Source of the DNA: Paulinella micropora | Lineage: Eukaryota > Cercozoa > Imbricatea > Euglyphida | Reading direction: 5' to 3' | NCBI GenBank assembly: GCA_009731375.1 | Contig: BJOX01000161.1 | Location: 429,115-475,961, forward strand | Length of the DNA stretch: 46,847 bases | Made by a program: the position numbers and the translations under genes | Part shown: positions 11,864 to 21,385 of the stretch, in pieces | Layout: each line of letters starts with the position of its first letter | Numbering within the stretch: the stretch's first letter is position 1 | The notes under the pieces: model-generated | Database searches by the model: none | What the model was told of the DNA's origin: nothing | Seen by the model: the letters and a program-made list of their open reading frames with translations, nothing else

Positions 11864-13170
11864 AGTATGCATTGTTATGTTATCTTATGTTATGTTATGT
11901 TATGTTATGTTATGTTATGGTATGAGTTGGTATGGTATGGTATGTTATGCTATTTTATGGTATGTTACGTTATGTTATGTTATGTTATGTTATGTTATGT
12001 TATGTTATGTTATGTTATGTCATGTTATGTTATGTTATGTCATGTTATGTCATGTTATGTTATTATGTTATGTTATGTTATGTTATTATGTTATGTTATG
12101 TTATGTTATGTTATGTTATGTTATGTTAGATCTTATGTTATGTTTTGTTGTGTTGTGTTATGTTATGTTATGTTATTTTATGTTATGTTATGTTATGTTA
12201 TGTTACGTTACGTTACGTTATGATATGTAATGTAATGTAATGTAATGTAATGTAGTGTAATGTAATGTAATGTAATATAATGTTTTATTATGTTATGTTT
12301 TGTTAGTGTTATGTTAATGTTATGTTGTTATGTTATGTTATGTTATGTTATGTTATGTCATATTACGTGTTGTTATGTTATGTTATATTATGTTATGTTA
12401 TGTTATGTTATGCTATCATGTCATGTTATGTCATGTTAATGTTATGTTATGCTATGTTATATTATGCTATTTTATGTTATGTAATGTTATGGAATGTTAT
12501 GTCACGTTAAGTTATGTCATGTCACGGTATGTTATGTTATGTTATGTTGTTATGTTATGTTATGTTATGTTATGTTATGTTATGCTATGTTATGTTATGC
12601 TATGTTATGATATGTTGTGTTATGTTATGTTATGTTTATATTATGTTACATTATTGTTTACTATGTTACATTATGTTATGTTATGTTATGTTATACTGTG
12701 TTTATGGTTATGTCTATGGTTATGTTATGTTATGTTATGTTATGTTATGTTGTCTTATGTTGTGTTATGTTGTGTTATGTTATGTTATGTTATGTTATGT
12801 TAATGTTATGTTCATGTTATGTTATGTTGTTATGTTATGTTGTTATGTTATGTTATGTTATGTTATGCTATGTTATGTCATGTTATGTTGCGTTATGTTA
12901 CGTTATGTTATGTTATCATGTCATGTCATGTCATGTTAATGCTATGTTATGCTATGTTATGCTATGTATGCTATGTTACGCTATGCTATGCTATGTTATG
13001 CTATGTTATGTTATGTTATGTTATGTTATGCTATGTTGTTATGTTATGTTATGTTATGGAATGTTATGTCACGTTATGTTATATTATGTTATGTTATATT
13101 ATACTATGTTATATTATATTATGTTATGTTATGTTTATATTACGTTATATTCTGTTATGATGTGTTATAA
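11864..13170. repeat. ATGTT pentanucleotide satellite, ~1.3 kb
   Basis: An almost continuous (ATGTT)n array with single-base variants (TTATC, TTACG, TGTAA and others) and a shift to TGTAA units near 12222-12280. A pure ATGTT array has no stop codon in any plus frame (repeating M-L-C-Y-V), which explains several long false frames; the minus strand has frequent stops. Confidence 0.97.
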
Positions 13171-13224
13171 CCATAGACATAACCATAGACAAAATATGTC
13201 ATGTGTTATATGTTGTATGCATGC

Positions 13225-13263
13225 AGCATGTATGTATGTATGTATGTATGTATGTATGTATGT
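13225..13263. repeat. GTAT tetranucleotide run
   Basis: About nine GTAT units following a short unique stretch with repeated ccatagaca. Confidence 0.9.
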
Positions 13264-13345
13264 CTCTTGGACGGTGACTGCTTTGTTGTATTCTTGTTCT
13301 GCGATCGGGCTGCACTATGCCAGCACGGCAGATCAGGCCGCCAGT

Positions 13346-13379
13346 ACCACCACCACCACCACCACCACCACAACACAAT

Positions 13380-13428
<49 letters not shown>

Positions 13429-13448
13429 GTAGAAACAATAACAACAAT

Positions 13449-13494
<46 letters not shown>

Positions 13495-13676
13495 GCAACA
13501 GCAGCAGCAAAACAGCAGCAGCAGCAGCAACAACAGTAACAAAAACAACAACAGCAACGACAATAACAGCAACAACAGCAACAACACTATGCTAACCTGT
13601 TCAATTCGGACCTGGTATCAATGCAGGTCCAGCGAGCCAGCCAGAACAAAAACAGCAACAACAACAGCAGCAGCAG

Positions 13677-13711
<35 letters not shown>

Positions 13712-13782
13712 GCAACAACAACAGCAACAACAAACAACAAAAACAACAGCAGAACAGCAACAGAAACAACAGCAGCAACAGC

Positions 13783-13821
<39 letters not shown>

Positions 13822-13870
13822 TATAGCAGCAGCAGCAACAATAACAACAATAACAACAACAACAACAAAT
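13346..13870. repeat. CAC/CAA/CAG triplet arrays
   Basis: Two CAA-rich arrays with CAC and CAG blocks, separated by about 60 bp of unique sequence (about 13586-13645). They read as poly-Thr, poly-Asn or poly-Gln depending on frame. No flanking protein-like sequence supports a polyglutamine gene. Confidence 0.93.
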
Positions 13871-13896
13871 GTGTGTATGGTGTGTGTATGTGTTGG

Positions 13897-14004
13897 GGGG
13901 GGGGGGGGGGGGGGGGGGGNNNNNNNNNNNNNNNNNNNNNNNNNNNNNNNNNNNNNNNNNNNNNNNNNNNNNNNNNNNNNNNNNNNNNNNNNNNNNNNNN
14001 NNNN

Positions 14005-14090
<86 letters not shown>
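13897..14090. other. G-run, 85-N gap (13920-14004), GA and GACA repeats
   Basis: A run of G leads straight into the gap. After the gap comes about 70 bp of GA dinucleotides, then GACA units. The gap size is probably an estimate. Confidence 0.95.
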
Positions 14091-14092
<2 letters not shown>

Positions 14093-15640
14093 GCACTGAT
14101 GCTTGATCATCAAACTCAAGTTAAATTAAAAACCATAATTCAACTTAGGTTGAATTTCACGGCTATATCCGTCCGCAACATCAACACAATTTCGGGAAAA
14201 TATAATATTTAACATGGCAATCACGGTTCAGCGGTTACCGGTACCGTGACAGCCTGAAGTTAAGCTGAGTGGCACAACTTATGATGATTGAACTAATGTG
14301 AATCAAGTTCTGGTTCGGTTAATTTGAATCTGATGATTTGATTTTGACACTTGAATTATTGATGTCCTCGGCTGCTGACAGTCTTGATAGTATTAATATT
14401 AATATTCCGAAACCACCTAAGGACCTTTTCGAAATCATGATACCTCTAAAAGTGAATAAGAACTTGACACTTGCCACATCTCAAGTTCCTCAATGCAAGT
14501 GAAATGCCTTTTTTCCAAACCGTTGACCGTGCCTCAGGTGACATATTGTTTGTATATGTGGTTAGCCTCGCTCCTTGATGATCATGAGTCAAAATGTTAT
14601 TACTGACGACCGTGAGGGCGTTCAAATTCTCATTCTACTGTCAGATTTCCAACTAAGCGTCCGCAAAACCAGGGCCCGGAAATTTTCGCTGGCTAACTTA
14701 AAAATGATAAAAATCTGACTCGTGACTGGAAAATTAGAACTTGCCGCCTGAACGTACTCAGTAGTATTAATATTAATAAAGTTTTGCCTCAAGTTCTATT
14801 TTTTTTTTTTTGTGAAATATATTAATATTATATTATATATGATATATTCAGTAATTATATTTCAAATGATTGAGTTTTGAAGTTCAATGTGGCAAAAGGA
14901 TTTTATATGAAATTTAGTGCAACTTGAGACGTTCAAACTCAAAACTTATTAATAAGTTACCTCAAACATCAGCCTCAAAAATTTCATGTAATCAAGCCGG
15001 CCCCAACACACGATTGCCTAGTAGGAAATTCTACTCGTTTTTTGGTTGAACTGGGAAAATATTAATAACACTGGAAAAATGGTGTCAGAGGATCCTGTCC
15101 GATCCTATGCCATAACTACCACGAGTCAAGTTTCTGATGCCAGTGCCAGTCAGGAACATATAATGACAGTGATAAAGAACGTAAGAATTCAGTTCAAGAG
15201 TCACTGACTCGGAGTTTCAAGGACTTCACATATGTATATACTTTTCATTAAAATAGCATTTGTATATGCTGAGCAATGTCAAAGTGAAAACCGGTCGTAA
15301 TGAATCAACGCAAAAATGAAAAAATCGTCATAGGAGTTGTATATATATATTATTCATTCATCAAATGTTGCTGGAAAGTAGTTAATTTAACTCCTCAGTA
15401 TGTTGAAGTTCACTAGAAATTGAACATTCCTGACTTTTTGTGGCTTATTTTTGTGTCTAAAAATATAAAGACAGACAATTTTTTGAAGCATGAAATTCAG
15501 GCCGAGAAGGCAGTGACCTTGTGTGCACTTCAGGACACTGAGGTCTGTGCACATGTTCTGAGGCTTGGAATATCATCACAATAAACAAAAACATCATCAT
15601 GGCAGTTTCAACACTTGAATAAAACTGATTAAAAGGAGCG
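14091..15640. other. AT-rich unique DNA, no gene seen
   Basis: No frame of protein-like character on either strand. An 8-bp perfect hairpin with a 4-nt loop (AATTCAAC, GTTGAATT) lies at 14137-14156. ATTAAT clusters near 14391, 14764, 14819, 14948 and 15059. Short CAAGTT/AACTTG words recur throughout. Confidence 0.6.
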
Positions 15641-15647
15641 ATGCTCT

Positions 15648-15855
15648 CATCATCTATCTATTTATCTACCTATCTATCCACCTATCTATCTACATATAAC
15701 ATACACATCGACAGCAGCAGCAACAGCAACAGCAACGAAAGCATGATCAACTGCAACAACAATAAGGTAGAAGCAACGGCAGCAGCAACGACAACAACAG
15801 CGACAGCCATGACAGCAGCAAGAACAACAGCAACAACGAGAACCACCATAGCGCG

Positions 15856-15906
<51 letters not shown>

Positions 15907-15957
15907 CATCTATCTACCTACCTATCTACCTACCTACCTACCTACCTATATCTACCC

Positions 15958-15999
<42 letters not shown>

Positions 16000-16000
16000 A
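15648..16000. repeat. TATC arrays flanking a CAG/CAA/ACG-rich block
   Basis: TATC and CTAC units (about 15652-15690 and 15858-15998) around imperfect CAG/CAA/CGA triplets. Confidence 0.93.
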
Positions 16001-16053
16001 CTATGTATGTACCGCTGGCTCCGCAGGCGATGGTACCACCAGCCGAAGCTGTT

Positions 16054-16054
16054 C

Positions 16055-16095
<41 letters not shown>

Positions 16096-16121
16096 GCTGT
16101 TGTTGTTGTTGTTGTTGTTGC

Positions 16122-16155
<34 letters not shown>
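16054..16155. repeat. TTG triplet microsatellite
   Basis: About 33 TTG triplets with occasional CTG. This is the reverse complement of the CAA arrays at 13.4-13.9 kb. Confidence 0.96.
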
Positions 16156-16250
16156 GAGCCAGCTCATCGTATTCTTCACTGGGAGCAGACCCGACCCGAA
16201 CTTGCTCACAGCCTGAGGAGTATCAAGCCAATAATAATCATACATGGAGT

Positions 16251-16262
16251 ATGCTGCTGCTG

Positions 16263-16316
<54 letters not shown>

Positions 16317-16371
16317 GTTGTACTACTGCTTGTACTACTGCTTGTACTACTACTTGTACTACTACTACTAA

Positions 16372-16425
<54 letters not shown>

Positions 16426-16503
16426 CATTACTACTAATTCTGCTGCTGCTACTACTACTACTACGACTACTACGACTACTACGACTACTACGACTACTAC
16501 TGA

Positions 16504-16556
<53 letters not shown>

Positions 16557-16595
16557 AGACAACGACGACTACTACGACGACTACTACCACGACTA

Positions 16596-16684
<89 letters not shown>

Positions 16685-16685
16685 A

Positions 16686-16718
<33 letters not shown>

Positions 16719-16797
16719 TGCTACTGCTACTGCTACTACTAAAACAACAACAACAACAACTACTACTACTACTTACTATACTACTACTACCTACTAC

Positions 16798-16830
<33 letters not shown>

Positions 16831-16857
16831 TTACTACTACTACTACTACTACTAAAC

Positions 16858-16916
<59 letters not shown>

Positions 16917-16920
16917 GTAT

Positions 16921-16958
<38 letters not shown>

Positions 16959-16982
16959 ATAATAATAATAATAATAATAATA

Positions 16983-17015
<33 letters not shown>

Positions 17016-17034
17016 ATAATATAATATAATAATA

Positions 17035-17090
<56 letters not shown>

Positions 17091-17116
17091 GTAATAGTAA
17101 TAATAGCAATAATAAA

Positions 17117-17175
<59 letters not shown>

Positions 17176-17238
17176 CACTACTACTACTACTGCTACTACT
17201 ACTACTACTACTACTAAAACAACAACGACAACTACTAG

Positions 17239-17280
<42 letters not shown>

Positions 17281-17304
17281 GACTACTACGACTACTACTA
17301 CTAT

Positions 17305-17343
<39 letters not shown>

Positions 17344-17363
17344 CACTACTACTGCTACTATTG

Positions 17364-17406
<43 letters not shown>

Positions 17407-17450
17407 AAGCTACCACTACTACTTCTACTGCTACTACTAAAACTACTAAA

Positions 17451-17506
<56 letters not shown>

Positions 17507-17512
17507 CAAAAC

Positions 17513-17562
<50 letters not shown>

Positions 17563-17616
17563 TTACTACTACCACCACACCACCACCGCCACTACTACTA
17601 CTACTACTACTTCAAG

Positions 17617-17683
<67 letters not shown>

Positions 17684-17692
17684 AAGCTGCTG

Positions 17693-17736
<44 letters not shown>

Positions 17737-17756
17737 GCTACTACTAGTACTACTAG

Positions 17757-17799
<43 letters not shown>

Positions 17800-17810
17800 G
17801 CTTCAATAGT
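16251..17810. repeat. ACT/AGT/AAT triplet megarray (~1.5 kb) with strand switches
   Basis: Mostly ACT on the plus strand, interrupted by AGT at about 16857-16960 and AAT/ATA at 16961-17115, then ACT again to the end. The switch near 16855 is an ACT-to-AGT junction around aaactagt. Small blocks of ACG, TGC and AAC variants occur. Long Thr, Leu, Tyr and Val frames here are repeat artefacts. Confidence 0.97.
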
Positions 17811-17867
17811 ACTGCGATCACCTTCAAGGTTATCATGACGTTCACGGTCATCATTATCATTGTCATG

Positions 17868-17871
17868 TCTG

Positions 17872-17940
<69 letters not shown>
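17868..17940. repeat. TATC microsatellite abutting the GC-rich island
   Basis: About 18 TATC units end directly against four AGT triplets and then the GC-rich sequence. The last codons of the minus-strand gene run into these triplets (five Tyr, then Arg, then TAG inside the TATC array). Confidence 0.95.
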
Positions 17941-20253
17941 AGTAGTAGTAGTAGAAATAGCGCAGCACTAGCTCGGCGCGGTCGCGGTCCGCCGACACGA
18001 CCGACAGGGAGCCCCGTTCCAGGCCCCACACCGTCTGCACCCCGCGCTCGCGCCAGCGGGCCCGCAGCGCTCGCCACAGCTCGCACCAGAAGTACGCCAG
18101 CGGCCGGGCGTCGCCGGACTCGGGGTCCAGCAGTCCCGTCGCCCGGCCGCGGCCGGCCAGGGCCAACAGGACTTCCCCGCCCCAGGCCAGGAAGCCGCGC
18201 CCGAGCACGGCGGGGGGCGAACGCGCGCAGGCTCGCGCCCAGCTCCGGGCGTCCTCCAGGCACGCCGGCGGCGGCAGCCCCAGCCGGGGCGCTTGTTCCC
18301 GCAGCCACCCCGAGCCCGGACCGCCGCGCAGCAGCGCCCACGACGAGCCGACCGGGTCTTGCAGCAGCGCCAGCGGAGCGCCGAGCACCAGCTCCGCGTA
18401 GCGCCGGCCTTCGCTGTAACGCAGCCGGCGGCCGGCGCTCGGCCCGGCGGCGACGACGAGGACGGCGACGACGAGGATGACGAGGACGAGGACGAGGACG
18501 AGGACGGCCGCGAGGACGAGGATGACGAGGATGAGGACGAGGACGAGGACGGCCGCAAGGGCGAGGACGGCCGCAAGGACGAGGACGAGGACGGTGGCGG
18601 CGGGGGGCCCAAGTCCGGCGGCGGCGGGCCGAGCCCGGCCCACGCGTCCACCACCGAGGGCCGCAGCGCGGACCCGGTGGGCAGGGGCGGGCCGTGCGTG
18701 CCGCTCGCTTCCGACAGCGCACGCCGCTCCTCGGGCCCGGTCGTCGCGGGCAGCACGAAGAGGCACGTGCCCAGGCGCCGCCGCCAGTACTCTGACCCCG
18801 GCCGCCTAAACAGTGGCGCCAGCGACGCCGCCACGCCGCGGCCCGCGGCGGGCTCGTCCGGGAACGACACGACCAGCCACGGCAGCAGCTGCGGGTCCGC
18901 ATCCAGGGCCGTCCGCAGCGCGTCCCACTGTTCCGCGCCGCCCGGCGGCCAGGCCACCCACAGGCAGGGCGGCGCGGACCCCGGGGCCAGCAGTTGGGTG
19001 AGGTTCGCGGGGGAGCCCCACGCCGTCCGGGCGCCCCAGGCCGCGCACCACTGCCGCACGTAGGCCGGGGGCGGGCCGCCCAGGGACAGATAGCAGGGCC
19101 GAACGCCGCCGCTCCCCCCGGGCGGCCGGCCGCGCGCGCCCGTGAGCAGGGCCCAGACCACGAGCAGCCGCGCGCGTTCGTCTTCGTCGGCGGCCAGGGC
19201 CCACACGGGGCCCAGCTGGTGCTGCAGCAGCGCAAACAACACGCCCCGCACCCGCGGCACCCGCAGCTGGCACCAGGACTGGCCGCCGAGCCCCGCCGCC
19301 ACGTCCCGCACGTGCCGCTCCAACTGCGCGCAGCCCGGCAGCGACACGGGCCAGGCCCCGCCGAGCGCCGGCCGCCCCGGGTCCAGCGCGGCCCTAAAGT
19401 CCTGGAGCGTGGGGCCGCCCAGGTGCTCGGCGCGCCCCGGCTCCGCCAGCCGGCCCTGCAGCCACTGGCTCACGTGCTGGTCGTGCGGATCGAACACCCA
19501 GCCCCCGGGCGGCGTGTCCTGCCGCCGCAGCCACCTCAGCGCCGCCGCGACGCTCGCGTCTTGGAACGAGGCGTCGCCGCGCTGGACCAGGCACCACGTG
19601 CCCAGCGCCGCGTTGTCCGCCGTAGCCACCCACGCGCCCGGGTAGCGCAGTGGCAGGGTGGCCTGCGCGGGCGCGGCCGGCCCCGGCCGCGCCCAGTAGC
19701 AGCGCTGGCCCTCCTCCACGACCCAGCGCCACACCTCGTGCGTGTCCCCCGTGACCAGGGCCGCCACTACCTGCAGGCCGGGGGCGGTGCGCTGGCCGCT
19801 GGGCCTCGTCTGGCTCAGCACGTGCCGCAGGACCTGCCAGCCCAGGAAGACGGCCGCGGGGTCCGGATTCAGGTCCGCCGTCAGGCACTGGCGCTGGAGG
19901 TAGGCCGCGCTCAACCCCACGCGCAGGCGGGCCTCTTGCGCCGGGGTAGTTACCTCCGCCGAGCTGTGCTGTGGCTGGGCGCTCAGCAGCAGCCTGACGT
20001 AGCTCACCGCCTCCTTACCCAGCCCGACGTCCAGCAGCCGGTCGGCCACGTGCTGGTTTTGCAGGAACAGCGCAAAGAGTGACCAGGCGTGGTCGACCGT
20101 GCTCGCACAGCCGCGCTGTTCCGGGGGAGTCGGGCCTAGCAGCGCCTGCACGGCGCTCACAAACCAGGCCGGGTACGGCCAGGCCGGCGCGGCTGCCGGC
20201 GCGGCGGGCCCGACGGGGGCGGCGCTGCGCTCCGGGCTAGCAGAGTACGCGTC
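17933..20253 (-). CDS. Large Trp-rich, Ile/Met-free protein of unknown function
   Basis: I do not recognise the family. The frame is open from upstream of 20253 to a Ser/Pro-rich low-complexity tract near 18605; after that tract the protein-like frame is a different one, from about 18445 to TAG at 17933. Joined, it would be about 770 residues. The first ~550 residues after 20253 contain no Ile or Met, one Lys and four Asn, but some 25 Trp, often followed by Leu, Val or Ala. No signal peptide or long membrane segment is obvious. The N-terminus is unresolved: the only in-frame ATG (20793) lies antisense to the PKD gene, so an upstream exon, a non-ATG start or a misassembled start is likely. The C-terminus reads into a microsatellite, so it may be truncated. 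The gene is divergent from the PKD gene. I am fairly sure this is the coding strand, because the other frames are Arg/Ala/Gly shadows. Confidence 0.55.
18446..18605. repeat. GAC/GAG-type repeat inside the Trp-rich gene
   Basis: Imperfect GACGAG and GACGACGAG units with GGCCGC interruptions, read on the minus strand as Ser/Pro/Arg. The coding frame changes across this tract, so it contains an indel (real or from sequencing) or an intron. Confidence 0.85.
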
Positions 20254-20599
20254 ATGGTTCTTTCTGGAGCCGACGGGGCCTGCGCACCGGCCACGCCCGC
20301 CCCCCTCCCCCGGGCTGGCCGGGGACGCCCCCGGGCCGCGGCGCGCTGCCCCCCCCCCCCCCCCCCCCCGGGGGGGGGGGGGGGCCGGGGGGGGGGGGGG
20401 GGGGGGGCGGGCCGCGCACGCGGACGCGGCCCGGTGGCCTCCCGGGGTGGGGCGTGCTGTCCTTCCCCTCCTCCTTCCCGCTCCCCCCCCCTTGGCCACC
20501 GGCCCGGGGGTGCGTCCTGCCGGCGGCCGGGGACGCGGCCTCACCCCCCTTCTGGGCCCCCTTCCCCCACTTGCTAAAACACCACGCCCCGGGCTCCAG
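20254..20599. promoter_or_regulatory. GC-rich divergent intergenic region with C20/G-run junction
   Basis: The 346 bp between the divergent GC-island genes would carry both promoters. It includes about 20 C followed directly by G-runs (about 20350-20407), a self-complementary homopolymer junction that could also be an assembly join. No TATA-like element is visible. Confidence 0.35.
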
Positions 20600-21385
20600 A
20601 TGAGGCACCTCGGCCCCGCCCGCCAGCTGTGGCGCCCGTGGCCCCTCCTCCTGCTGTGCTTGTGGCTGCGGGCCGCCGGCGCCGGGTGCCCGTACCCCGT
20701 GCACTGCCCGACGCAAGAGGAGGCGTGCCCCTCGGTCGTGTGCCCCGGCGGCGCCACGATTCTGAAAATCACGACGGCGGCCCCGCAGGACACGTTCGTG
20801 TGGCCGCTCTGGCCGCCCGCCGCACCGACTGCGCGCCGGCGCCGTCAAGCCCAGGCCGAGCCCGCGCTCACGTCGTTCACCATCGACTGGGGGGACGGCT
20901 CGCTCCCCACGCAGTGCCTGGACGCCGGCGCCGCGCCGTGCGCGCACACGTACGCGCTGGCCGGCACGTACACGGTGACTGCGGACCCCGGCGGGCAGTA
21001 TCCCGTGCGCGGCTGGGTGCTGACACCCGCCTGGCACGCCACGGCGCCCGCGGGCCTGCAGCTGCGCGCCGTCCTCCGGTGGGGGGAGCTGCGCTTCCAC
21101 GCGACGAGCGGCTACCACCTGTACGCGGCGCCGGGGCTCGCGTACGTGCCGCCGCTGGCTTCGCTGGCAGACACGGGGCTCGTGCAGAGCTGGGACTACA
21201 GCTTCGCTCGTCTCACCACTCCGGTGCCGGACCTGAGCTACGGGCTCAACGTGTCGGGCGCCGAGTCGGTGGTCGGCCTGTTCGAGAACTCCACTGGCCT
21301 GCAGAGCCTGTGGGGCACACGAGGCTGGGTCACGCGCCGGCTGCGCAACTACCACTATCGGGTTCTTTATCCGTCCCCAACTTAG
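20600..21385 (+). CDS. Secreted PKD-domain protein with BspA/DUF285-like repeats, 3'-truncated
   Basis: 261 residues. The ATG at 20600 is chosen because it begins a clear signal peptide: a basic start, hydrophobic core PLLLLCLWL and small-residue cleavage site near residue 29. A four-Cys stretch (Cys30, 36, 43, 48) and a basic RRRRQ (79-83) follow. Residues ~91-128 carry PKD hallmarks, FTIDWGDG and HTYALAGTYTVT, an Ig-like extracellular fold used for adhesion. Residues ~185-245 match the rhythm of BspA-type leucine-rich surface repeats (DYSFARLTTPVPDL, VVGLFENSTGLQSL), with possible N-glycosylation at Asn217 and Asn230. Such repeats normally come in long series; here only about two are present before the frame enters retroelement sequence near 21365 and stops at TAG 21383-21385. 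Role inferred: cell-surface or secreted adhesion protein. The truncation means it may no longer be functional. Confidence 0.65.
   Translation: MRHLGPARQLWRPWPLLLLCLWLRAAGAGCPYPVHCPTQEEACPSVVCPGGATILKITTAAPQDTFVWPLWPPAAPTARRRRQAQAEPALTSFTIDWGDGSLPTQCLDAGAAPCAHTYALAGTYTVTADPGGQYPVRGWVLTPAWHATAPAGLQLRAVLRWGELRFHATSGYHLYAAPGLAYVPPLASLADTGLVQSWDYSFARLTTPVPDLSYGLNVSGAESVVGLFENSTGLQSLWGTRGWVTRRLRNYHYRVLYPSPT

Noticed and set aside
11838-13381. Frames reading M-L-C-Y-V repeatedly, up to 254 codons
   Set aside because: ATGTT pentamers lack stops in every plus phase; no conserved content.
13346-13870. Polyglutamine/polyasparagine gene
   Set aside because: CAA arrays have no protein-like flanks and are followed by a G-run and gap.
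13897-13919. G-run beside the gap as a member of the C/G-bounded repeat blocks
   Set aside because: None of the family-1 or family-2 sequence is next to it; it could be a genuine G-run or a base-calling artefact.
16244-17747. Long Thr-, Leu-, Val- and Tyr-rich frames
   Set aside because: All come from ACT/AGT triplets and have no non-repeat protein-like flank.
17937-19235. 432-codon minus-strand frame in a third phase
   Set aside because: Arg/Pro/Gly-rich throughout, as expected for an off-phase reading of GC-rich coding DNA.
18994-20082. 362-codon plus-strand frame in the GC island
   Set aside because: Shadow of the minus-strand Trp-rich gene; composition is Arg/Gln/Ala-heavy and has no domain, whereas the minus strand looks like a protein.
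20099-20599. N-terminal extension of the PKD frame
   Set aside because: The extension crosses the C20/G-run junction and opposes the divergent gene; the ATG at 20600 starts a proper signal peptide.
17937-21385. GC-rich island as a large DNA-virus insertion
   Set aside because: High GC, intronless and closely spaced genes invite the idea, but no viral hallmark (capsid, polymerase, terminase) is visible.
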